DNA of 64,000 nucleotides from Mayamaea pseudoterrestris (taxonomy: Eukaryota > Bacillariophyta > Bacillariophyceae > Sellaphorales > Sellaphoraceae): contig BROI01000003.1 of assembly GCA_027923505.1 (NCBI GenBank), positions 620,001 through 684,000 of the forward strand. Direction: 5' to 3'. Under the pieces are notes generated by a model that was not told the DNA's origin, searched no databases, and saw nothing but the letters and a program-made list of their open reading frames with translations. Shown here one piece after another: positions 30,606-40,854 of this stretch; the first letter of the stretch is position 1, and every line of letters begins with the position of its first letter. The position numbers were made by a program, and so were the translations under genes.

Positions 30606-32191
30606 TCAGACACTTTCGTCGCCATTACAAATTGTGTTGGTAGACATGTGGTTGTCCTCAACCATGTTACCTTCACCAACTGACACATGTGCCGAGCAAG
30701 TGTCCTGATGATAGTCAGCTTGCAAAATTTTTGCTGTTAGCTCAGCAGCAAATGGGTTAGCGAAAATGCTGCTGTTTGGTGTGGTTCCTTGGTCGTTAAA
30801 GCTTTCCACATCATTAATATCTTCGACAAAGAACTCAATCTCGTCAGACTCCTCTCCACTGCTCGAGTCGTTCTGCTCTGAGCTCTTGTCGGAATCTTGA
30901 TCTGTGCTCACCGATGGCATGCTGGCCGTACCTTCGTCACTATTTCTTTGATCAGTTGCATCATCTTTCTCCTTGTGGTAGCTGCCCTTTTCAACGTCGT
31001 CCATGCCTTCCACAAAAAACTCTAGGTGCGCTGTCACAGACCCATTCTCCGAAAAGTAAAAGTCGATTTGTTCCGGGCTATTGTCAGCTCGACCGTCAGT
31101 CTTTGTACATGCGGCGGAACGCTCCACACTAGCGGAAGGCTTTCTTGGGTAAATGACGCAAAAGACAATTTGCACCGCACATAGCATGGCTCCAAGGAGA
31201 TTCGGAATGGCGATGAACCAATCAACCATTGCAAACCCAAAGGCGGACCAAAAGAAACCGTTAAAAAATGTGGTATAGAGCGTTGCAGGATGAATGCTTG
31301 CGCAGGATCGCGTCTTGATCATGATGAAAATGGTAGACAACGGTGCGCCGTAGAAAAATACCAGATTGAGGTTCACAGCAACACCAACAATGAGTTCACG
31401 CGTATAGGGCGTGCAGGAGCGAGCCAATAGAATGACGCAAAACACCACTGTCCAAAGTACAGTAAGGAACATGATAATGGTCTTGTGTGCGACGGGAGCC
31501 TTGGTGTTGAGCGAGGCAATCTCCCAAACGATCTTGGCATAGTCGAGCGGAGTCTTGGAGTGATCACTCGAATCAAGAGTCACCTTCTTTCTTGCTTCGC
31601 GATGTGTATCTTGCAGCACCAGTACAATGTTCCGTCGAATCTCGGTAATCTTGTGATCGGCATACTGCAGCTCCAACGCAATCATGTTGAGCCACACCGA
31701 GACAATGAGCGGAATGACATTTCCGAAGAAGACAAAGCGGTTATCGATAAGGACAGCGTAGGTCAACCAGCCAAGACAGTTGAAAAACATAAATGCCCAT
31801 GGTGTTGGATTCAGATCACCAAGGCGGCCTTCGGAAGCAGCTCGCTATTTCGAGTTGACAAAGAGGAGAGCATGAGTGAGACAGCTTCGGAACGTTGAGT
31901 GTAATTGTGTAATGCAAAGGTCATCGTTTAAGGTACATGGGACAACTGGAAACACACTCACCTTGACGTCTCGATAGGGAGCTGTATACATAATGTTTGC
32001 CACCAACACACCGGCAGCTGAAGGAAGGGTGAAGGAAGCAGCGTGAGTCAATTGAGGGACGACTGCATGGAAAAAGTGAGCGTCGATGGACCAAAAAGTG
32101 GATCTGCCGCGAGCCGCGAGTAGAACCTGCCAAATGACACACACATACCTGGAAAAAGATATTCGAGAACGATAATCTTGGCTGGCAACAT
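30606..32191 (-). CDS. SWEET sugar transporter, copy 2, with long acidic tail
   Basis: Three exons: 32191-32149, 32017-31962 and 31844-30606; 445 residues. Exon sizes for 1 and 2 (43 and 56 bases), phases and splice positions are identical to copy 1. Exon 1 reads MLPAKIIVLEYLFP, then AAGVLVANIMYTAPYRDVK and RAASEGRLGDLNPTPWAFM. Seven spans are expected, with the second repeat at VNLNLVFFYGAPLSTIFIMI. The C-terminal tail is about 170 residues, strongly acidic and serine-rich (EFFVEGMDDVE and EFFVEDINDVE form an internal repeat), much longer than usual for SWEET proteins and likely cytosolic. Confidence 0.92.
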
Positions 32192-32880
32192 TGCGGCTTC
32201 TTCTCTCGTTTCAAAGCTGAGAGTCTTGTCGTTTTATGACCGAGAGAAATGGCGATGATTGCAGTCGGCGTCGATTTGCCCTTCCGGCCGCATGATCGGA
32301 CGCAAAAGCGCCTCCTTTGCGGAGCGCCTGAATCCAACTTGATTCGCACGAATCGGTTAGAAAGCCCCATAATAGAACCATGCAAGCCCTCTGCAAGGAT
32401 TCGCTGAAATATGGCAGGGCAAATAAGAATTTGTGGCGCTAATCATTGAGTTGGTCGTCACTCTGGGCCTCAATAAAAACGGCATGAAGGGTTCATGAGG
32501 GGCTCACAGACCAATGACGTTGTGTTCAGCCAATCGAATAAGTTGATTCCACTGACGCAGCTTACTCACTTGCTAGCTCATTCTTGTGGCAATTGGGAGA
32601 CGCCAGTTTTCTTCAATATAGTCAGTCGTTTTCAATAGGGCAGCAGGAAAAACTACGCCAGTCTTCCAAAATTGCCACTCCTTGTCGACGATGTTGCCAC
32701 AGATGTGGTGTCATTACGGTAGCTAATCTGTTGCCTTGATTAACTGCGAACACATTGGGAATACGAACATCTAAGACTGGCCGGGTTTCGTCGCAACCGT
32801 CAGTCACGATACGACACCTGGTTGCCACCAAGCAATCTCTCATTATTTCTCATCATGGAATTTTTGCTTTCCGCAACGCC
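32192..32880. other. intergenic region between divergent genes
   Basis: About 690 bases. It contains open frames lacking ATG starts or family features. No repeat or RNA gene was recognised. Confidence 0.6.
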
Positions 32881-33846
32881 ATGACACCGTCCTTGTCTCT
32901 TGCTTCGTGTCGCCTGTCGCGCGTATGTAGACAAAGGATATCGCATAGTTGCGTCCATTGGGAGCATTCTCGGAGGTTCGCGACAGCTTCGACACTTGAT
33001 GGAAATGACATTGAATCATCATTGTCGTCTGCCGCGACCGAGAGTCCCATTCAACCACGCAAATCCACAATGATGAAGATCAAACGACCAGCTCGTGTAA
33101 CTAATCCAGAACTGTTTGAGAAGAAAACTATAATTACCACCATTGCGGAACAGTTGCAGGCGGCCGGCGAAGTTGTTGCATCGAGCTCTTGGATCATGAT
33201 CGAAAACATTCCGCCAATATCTTCCCTCCATAACATGCTAGCAGGAATTGAAGACGCTCTGATCAGTCAGCAAGAACGACGAGGAATTTTGGATCTCGAT
33301 GCTGTTTGGAGCGCTAGTCAACAAAGCGACTCAAATCCTCCAATCATTGACATTCCGCAGGGAGACGTTCGCTGCGTTGTTGATAAAGCCCTTGTGGTGT
33401 TATCGCCATTTGGTCGTCCCACCGGATGGAAGATTCGCTTAGCAAATCGGTCTTTGGTGCATGCTCTGCTCCTGCAGCATGTGGATGATCCCATCAAGTG
33501 CGCCTGGAAGGAGGTTCGTATGCGCGAGTGGCAACCAGACGCTGACGATGACGCTTCCGTCTCGCCGCAAATTACAAACGCCACGCTCCGAGTGGAGGGA
33601 TATCCGCACCATATGTCGAGCCTTTTACTTATGAACATGTTTAGTCGATTTGACTTGGACGAGACTCGTAAACGAAGCATTGAGCCATGGCTGGAGAAAA
33701 CTGACGATTTCAAGTCTGCGTCAGCCACTTGGTTGGTCCATTTCGCGGATGCATCATGGGCTCGGGCAGCTTTGCGTGAAAAGCAGGGGACAGTCATTAA
33801 AGGAAACGCGCTGATGCTATCGCCGTATCCGGAGCAAATTGTTTAA
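32881..33846 (+). CDS. organelle-targeted protein with RNA-recognition-like C terminus
   Basis: The ATG at 32881 gives 321 residues. The N terminus (MTPSLSLASCRLSRVCRQRI) is arginine and serine rich without acids, like a mitochondrial presequence. No signal peptide or alanine-phenylalanine motif is present. The region SWIMIENIPPISSLHNML and the C-terminal part (NATLRVEGYPHHMSSLLLMN through ATWLVHFADASWARAAL and GNALMLSPYP) have the beta-alpha-beta pattern of RNA-recognition motifs, with VHFADASWARAAL resembling an RNP1-like strand and helix. Identification is by pattern and the function is not known. Confidence 0.65.
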   Translation: MTPSLSLASCRLSRVCRQRISHSCVHWEHSRRFATASTLDGNDIESSLSSAATESPIQPRKSTMMKIKRPARVTNPELFEKKTIITTIAEQLQAAGEVVASSSWIMIENIPPISSLHNMLAGIEDALISQQERRGILDLDAVWSASQQSDSNPPIIDIPQGDVRCVVDKALVVLSPFGRPTGWKIRLANRSLVHALLLQHVDDPIKCAWKEVRMREWQPDADDDASVSPQITNATLRVEGYPHHMSSLLLMNMFSRFDLDETRKRSIEPWLEKTDDFKSASATWLVHFADASWARAALREKQGTVIKGNALMLSPYPEQIV

Positions 33847-34232
33847 AAGCCAAATGCGTTCATTACGAGACAGATACGTAAGTGCTGAAATTGACGGTTC
33901 GCACGTAGCATATCATCCTATAGAACTAAATGTAAACTATATAATCGTATCAAATTACGTACTTAGAGTAGCTGTACATTAAACTTATTCTACGGACAAG
34001 TTCACGATAGATATAATACTGCGTACATAGCTGACCAAATGGGCCCAAATCGACAATGGGTCATTGTACGGTCATTTTGGTCACACCGAAAATGTCTCCG
34101 ACGCCCGCGACTCATCGCCATGCTCTCCTTTCGAGCAGATCACCGCATTCCTCGATTGCTATTCGAGCATGAGTATTGCAAAACGATCAAGGATATAAAT
34201 ACTTGCCGATAGGTTGCCAATTGTCGATCAGA
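33847..34232. other. intergenic region
   Basis: About 385 AT-rich bases between two plus-strand genes. Nothing recognised. Confidence 0.6.
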
Positions 34233-35323
34233 ATGCCTTCGCTGTCGTCGCTGACTCCTTCCGACTTGGAAGAACCCTTGCTGCCAATCTTTCTCGATCG
34301 AGCCGAAGTATGCGAGAAACTCTCCATTCTGCGGCTTCAAGAAGAATCAACTTATAAAGTCAAGGATTACTTGGCCGAGACTTCGAAAGAACGCAAAAAG
34401 GTGACAAAACCTGTCGACGCTGATTGTCGGGTAAAAATGTGCGAGTGGTGCTATCAAGTGGTACGTCGTTTATAAATGACTTTGTTGCGACCAGGACGAA
34501 TAGATTGGCATTTGTTGAGTCGAATCTTAAATACTCTTTTTTGTCACGCCAGGTTGATTTTTGCAAATTCCGAAGAGAGACTGTCGGCATTGGCATGTCC
34601 TACTTGGATCGATATCTCTGCACTGCACGGGGGCGCGCAGCACTCTTTAAGCGCAAGGAGTATCAGCTGGCAGCCATGACGGCCCTTTACATTGCCATCA
34701 AACTACACGAGCCGCTTGAAATGGAGACAAGTCTACTGGCAGATCTTAGTCGCGGCTGCTACACGGAGATGGAGTTCGTAGAAATGGAACAAATTATGCT
34801 AACGGCGCTCAAATGGCGCATGAATGGACCAACAGCCTTGCAATTTGCCCAACATTTCCTTACCTTTTTGCCAGATGCGCTATCAGAGTCTGTCAATGAA
34901 GCCATTTTTGACTACACTAGATATCAGATTGAGCTAGCGATTGCTGATCAGTCGTTCGTTCCGCTGCGTATGTCTGATGTTGGGCTTGCCGCCGTTCTTA
35001 ACGGTATGGAAGGAATCGACGCTACCATGCTACCAGTCAAGATACAAAGCAAGTTTATTCGCAGCATTGAAAGATACTGCGCCGTGAATATGGAAGATGT
35101 GGTGATTATTCAAGCGAAACTGTCTCTGCTGCTTGTAAACATGATGGCTACGGATCTTGCCGACATTGTTGGTCCAGTACTTGAAGCGGCGGATCGTAGC
35201 GCCGCCAGTCACTTGGACATGGCGGACGATGAGGACAATGGACCAGAATATTTTGTAAAAAATGGTCAGATCCTTCGGCGCATCAATACATACAGTCCAG
35301 TGAGCGTGGTCAAGAATCAATAA
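34233..35323 (+). CDS. cyclin (diatom-type)
   Basis: Exon 1 is 34233-34460, exon 2 34553-35323 (intron GTACGT...CCAG); 332 residues. The join gives MCEWCYQVVDFCKF then ETVGIGMSYLDRYL, the first helices of the cyclin box with the usual MxxWxxxVxxxF and YLDRYL motifs. The next helix (QLAAMTALYIAIKLHEP) has the conserved K that pairs with E in the CDK contact. EFVEMEQIMLTALKWRMNGPTA follows, and then a second helical repeat. This pattern (MSYLDRYL and LTALKWRMNGPTA) is that of the large diatom-specific cyclin group. The kinase partner and cell-cycle stage are unknown. Confidence 0.88.
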
Positions 35324-35500
35324 TCGCATGACATGTCGCATGAGTTTTTTTTAGTAACGGCGTGCTTTCTACCAATAGCTGGTTAAAGACATCAATTTGT
35401 AAACCTTTCTTAAACTGCATAATGTAGACCTCTGTGCAGCGGAAAGGTCTCGCGTCTCAGATACCTAGCGTTGGTTAAAAAATGTAATGAATTGAATGAA
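35324..35500. other. 3' flank of the cyclin gene up to the satellite block
   Basis: About 175 bases. No gene recognised; a run of eight T lies at 35344. Confidence 0.5.
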
Positions 35501-36335
35501 GTTGGTGGGTTCAGTAGGCAACACTGATCATCCCTGTAGCCCAGAGGGGTGCACTGCTGGCACAGTCAACTTTTTGTCAACAAACACGAAATGATTGGAT
35601 TTGGAAGGCCCAGCAGGCAATGCTGATCATCCCTGTAGCCAAGACGGGTGCACTGCTGGCACATTCAACCCTTTGTTGAAAGTGCGGAGTAACATGGCAT
35701 GATGATGGGTTCCACACCCTCATCAACAAGATTATGAGTCTAAATCTACTATAAATTGAATGGTCTTTGTATTCTGGGGTCTGGGGATCATTCTGGCAGT
35801 CAGATTGTCAAATGAGGTGCACTGCTAGCACATCCAACAAGTTGTTGGATCCGCCAAGTCTCACCATTGTGCAAATGGTGATGAAAACTGACTGTGTGGT
35901 GCAACCGACCACATCATTGGCCCCATCATGTCATCAAACATAAATCAATTGGATTTGGAATGCTCAGCAGGCAATGCTGATCATCCCTGTAGCCAAGATG
36001 GGTGCACTGCTGGCACATTCAACCATTTGTTGAGTGTGCGGAGTTACATGGCACGATGATGGGTCCCACACCCTCATTAATGAGACTATGAGTCTAAATC
36101 AACTTTAATCTGTATGGGCTTTGTATTCTGGGGTCTGGGTACCATTCTGGCAGTCAATTGTCAACTGAGGTGCACTGCTAGCACATCCAACAAATTGTTA
36201 AATCCGCCACGTCTCACCATGGCACACATGTTTATGATGAAAACTAATGGTGAGGTGCAACCAACCTTATCATTGGCCCCATCATGTCAACAAACATGAA
36301 TTGATTGGATTTGGAATGCTCAGCAGGCAGTACAT
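35500..36335. repeat. 355-base tandem repeat, about 2.3 copies
   Basis: The string TGGATTTGGAA begins a unit at about 35596, 35950 and 36306, giving a period near 355 bases. A partial unit precedes the first. Each unit has a GCAGGCAATGCTGATCATCC segment, a GTGCACTGCTGGCAC dyad, a CATTCAACC...TTGTTGA dyad, and other short dyads, including ATCCAACAA-G-TTGTTGGAT at 35832-35850. No open frame of coding type is present. It joins directly to the 169-base array at about 36335. Confidence 0.9.
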
Positions 36336-39300
36336 GACTTGCTGTAGGGGCCTTAAACGTCAAGCCATCTGCGGGCTGAGAATGGTGAGAAGTTCTCACC
36401 AGTTACATTGCTGTCCCCTGAGACACCAGCCAGGCATACTACCTTGTGGCGCAACCTGAATAATGATGTTGGCACCATTCTGGTGTAATTAGGGCACCTA
36501 CCGGGCCTGCTGCAGATGTGTCTGAATGTCATGGCATCTGCGGGCCGAGACTGGTGACAAGCTGTCACCAAATACATTGCCATCCCCTGAGACACCAGCC
36601 AAGCCTACCATCTTGTAGCGCAGCCTGAATGATGATGTTGGCACTATTCTGGTGTAATTTGGACACCTACCGGGCCTGCTGTAGATGTGTCTGAATGTCA
36701 TGGCATCTGCGGGCTGAGACTGGTGACAAGATGTTACCAAATAGATTGCCATCCCCTGAGACACCAGCCAAGCTTACCATCTTGTAACGCAGCCTGAATA
36801 ATGATGTTGGCACCATTCTGGTGTAATTTGGGCACCTACCGGGCCTGCTGTAGATGTGTCTGAATGTCATGGCATCTGCGGGCTGAGACTGGTGACAAGT
36901 TGTCACCAAATACATTGCCATCCCCTGAGACACCAGCCAAGCATACCAGCTTGTGGCGCAGCCTCAAAATTGATGTTGGCACCATTCTGGTGTAATTTGG
37001 GCACCTACCGGGCCTGCTGTAGGTGTGTCTGAATGTCACGGCATCTGCAGGCTGAGACTGGTGACAAGTTGTCACCAAATACATTGCCATCCCCTGAGAC
37101 ACCAGCCAAACTTTACCATCTTGTAACGCAGCCTCAAAAATGATGTTGGCACCATTTTGGTGTAATTTGGGCACCTACTGGGCCTGCTGTAGGTGTGTCT
37201 GAATGTCATGGCATCTGCGGGCTGAGACTGGTGACAAGTTGTCACCAAATACATTGCCATCCCCTGAGACACCAGCCAAGCATACCAGCTTGTGGCGCAG
37301 CCTCAAAATTGATGTTGGCACCATTCTGGTGTAATTTGGGCACCTACCGGGCCTGCTGTAGGTGTGTCTGAATGTCACGGCATCTGCAGGCTGAGACTGG
37401 TGACAAGTTGTCACCAAATACATTGCCATCCCCTTAAACACCAGCCAAGCTTACCATCTTGTAGCGCAGCCTCAAAAATGATGTTGGCACCATTCTGGTG
37501 TAATTTGGGCACCTACTGGGCCTGCTGTAGGTGTGTCTGAATGTCATGGCATCTGCGGGCTGAGACTGGTGACAAGTTGTCACCAAATACATTGCCATCC
37601 CCTGAGACACCAGCCAAGCATACCATCTTGTAGCGCAGCCTGAATAATGATGTTGGCACCATTCTGGTGTAATTTGGGCACCTACCAGGCCTGCTGTAGA
37701 TGTGTTTGAATGTCATGGCATCTGAAGGCTGAGACTGGTGACAAGTTGTCACCAAATACATTGCCATCCCCTGAGACACCAGCCAAGCATACCATCTTGT
37801 AGCGCAGCCTGAATAATGATGTTGGCACCATTCTGGTGTAATTTGGGCACCTACCGGGCCTGCTGTAGGTGTGTCTGAATGTCATGGCATCTGTGGGCTG
37901 AGACTGGTGACAAGTTGTCACCAAATACATTGCCATCCCCTGAGACACCAGCCAAGCTTACCATCTTGTAGCGCAGCCTCAAAAATGATGTTGGCACCAT
38001 TCTGGTGTAATTTGGGCACCTACAGGGCCTGCTGTAGGTGTGTCTGAATGTCATGGCATCTGCAGGCTGAGACTGGTGACAAGTTGTCACCAAATACATT
38101 GCCATCCCCTGAGACACCAGCCAAACTTTACCATCTTGTAATGCAGCCTCAAAAATGATGTTGGCACCATTCTGGTGTAATTTGGGCACCTACTGGGCCT
38201 GCTGTAGGTGTGTTTGAATGTCATGGCATCTGAAGGCTGAGACTGGGGACAAGTTATCACCAAATACATTGCCATCCCCTGAGACGCCAGCCAAGCATAT
38301 CATCTTGAAGCGCCTCAAAAATGATGTTGGCACCATTCTGGTGTAATTTGGGCACCTACCGGGCCTGCTGTAGATGTGTCTGAATGTCATGGCATCTGCG
38401 GGCTGAGACTGGTGACAAGTTGTCACCAAATACATTGCCATCCCCTGAGACACCAGCCAAGCTTACCATCTTGTAGCGCAGCCTGAAAAATGATGTTGGC
38501 ACCATTCTGGTGTAATTTGGGCACCTACCGGGCCTGCTGTAGGTGTGTTTGAATGTCATGGCATCTGTAGGCTGAGACTGGTGACAAGTTGTCACCAAAT
38601 ACATTGCCATCCCCTGAGACACCAGCCAAGCTTACCATCTTGTAACGCAGCCTGAAAAATGATGTTGGCACCATTCTGGTGTAATTTGGGCACCCTACGA
38701 CCACCTGGCGTTCTGTGATTTGAATGTCATGGCATCTGAAGGCTGAGACTGGTGACAAGTTGTCACCAAATACATTGCCATCCCCTGAGACACCAGCCAA
38801 GCATACCATCTTGTAGCGCAGCCTCAAAAATGATGTTGGCACCATTCTGGTGTAATTTGGGCACCCACAGGGCCTGCTGTAGGTGTGTCTGAATGTCTCA
38901 GCATCTGTGGGCTGAGACTGGGGACAAGTTATCACCAAATACATTGCCATCCCCTGAGACACCAGCCAAGCTTACCATCTTGTAGCGCAGCTTAAATAAT
39001 GATGTTGGCACCAATCTGGTGTAATCTGGGCTCGCACCAGCCTGAGACCAGGTTACATCTTGTAGCGCAGCCTGAAATGATGTTGGCACCATTCTGGTGT
39101 AATTTGGGCACCCACAGGGCCTGCTGTAGGTGTGTCTGAATGTCGTGGCATCTGCAGGCTGAGACTGGTGTTGTCACCAATACATTCCCCCTGAGACACC
39201 AGCCAAGCTCTTGAGCGCAGCCGAATAATGAGTTTATTTTGGGCACCTACAGGGCTTGCTGTGGTGTGTGCATCCCTGAGGCACCAGCCAAGCTTATCAT

Positions 39301-40586
39301 CTTTGAGCGCAGTTTAAAAAAAGATGTTATCATTATTCTTGTGTATTTTGGGCACCTACAGGGCTTGCTGTAGGTGTGTTTGAATGTCACGGCATCTTTG
39401 GGCTGAGACTGATGACAAGTTGTCACCAAATACATTGCCATCCCCTGAGACACCAGTCAAGCTTACCATCTTGTAACGCAGCCTCAAAACTGATGTTGCC
39501 ACCATTCTGGTGTAATTGGGGCACCTACCGGGCCTGCTGTAGATGTGTCTGAATGTCATGGCATCTGTGGGCTGAGACTGGTGACAAGTTGTCACCAAAT
39601 ACATTGCCATCCCCTGAGACACCAGCCAAGCTTTACCATCTTGTAATGCAGCCTCAAAAATGATGTTGGCACCATTCTGGTGTAATTTGGGCACCTACTG
39701 GGCCTGCTGTAGGTGTGTCTGAATGTCATGGCATCTGCGGGCTGAGACTGGTGACAAGTTGTCACCAAATACATTGCCATCCCCTGAGACACCAGCCAAG
39801 CATACCATCTTGTAGCGCAGCCTGAATACGGATGTTGGCACCATTCTGGTGTAATTTGGGCACCTACTCGGCTTGCTGTCATGGCATCTGTGGGCTGAGA
39901 CTGGTGACAAGTTGTCACCAAATACAATGCCATCCCCTGAGACACCAGCCAAGCATACCATCTTGTAGCGCAGCTTGAACAAGGATGTTGGCACCATTCT
40001 GGTGTAATTTGGGTACCTACCGGGCCTGCTGTAGATGTGTCTGAATGTCATGGCATCTTAGAAGTGAGACTGGTGACAAGTTGTCACCAAATACAATGCC
40101 ATCCCCTGAGACACCAGCCAAGCATACCATCTTGTAGCGCAACCTGAATACGGAATCTGGCACCATACTGGTGTAATTTGGGCACCTACCAGGCTTGCTG
40201 TAAGTGTGTTTGAATGTCACGGCATCTGCGGGCTGAGACTGGTGACAAGTTGTCACCAAATACATTGCCATCCCCTGAGACACCAGCCAAGCATACCATC
40301 TTGTAACTCAGCCTGAATACAGATGTTGGCACCATTCTGGTGTAATTTGGGCACCTACTGGGCTTGCTGTAAGTGCGTTTGAATGTCACGGCATCTGCGG
40401 GCTGAGACTGGTGACAAGTTGTCACCAAATACATTGCCATCCCCTGAGACACCAGCCAAGCATACCATCTTGTAACTCAGCCTGAATACGGATGTTGGCA
40501 CCATTCTGGTGTAATTTAGGCACCTACTGGGCTTGCTGTAGGGGTGTTTGAAGGTCACAGCATCTGCGGGCTGAGACTGGTGAGAA
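36335..40586. repeat. 169-base satellite array, about 25 copies
   Basis: Anchor CCCCTGAGACACCAGCC recurs about every 169 bases from 36415 to 40450. Each unit contains a 19-base palindrome (TGGTGACAAGTTGTCACCA), a CACCATTCTGGTG dyad and a CACCTAC/GTAGGTG dyad. Copies diverge by a few per cent. The block from about 38700 to 39360 has more variation, with short and deleted units. No transposase, and no consistent frame: 169 is not a multiple of three, so each short minus-strand frame ends within one and a half units. Gene-free. Confidence 0.95.
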
Positions 40587-40854
40587 CATAGGCCACTGAC
40601 CAATGAGGGTGCATCCAAGTCATGTGTCATAATTTCAAATAGACCCTGCCTAAATGTCTCGTCATGAAACTTGCTTGATAGAAAAGTCTAACGTGATTGT
40701 AATGCTCGCCGTGACTTGTCGCACCGTGTATGATAAATTTCGAAATCCTGCCATCAAAATGTTCGAAGCACTTCTCTTTAAACAAAACCTGTGACGACTG
40801 TACAAGTTGGTAAACGAGAGGCGCGACATAGTGAAGTCAGCACTAGACAAAAGA
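40587..40854. other. spacer after satellite block, upstream of plastid gene
   Basis: About 270 bases of unique sequence. Nothing recognised; probably the promoter of the next gene. Confidence 0.5.

Noticed and set aside
36353-40630. Chain of about 88-residue minus-strand frames in the satellite
   Set aside because: They arise because the 169-base unit stays open for about one and a half copies; most start at non-ATG or identical positions and each unit shifts frame. No reason to call them genes.
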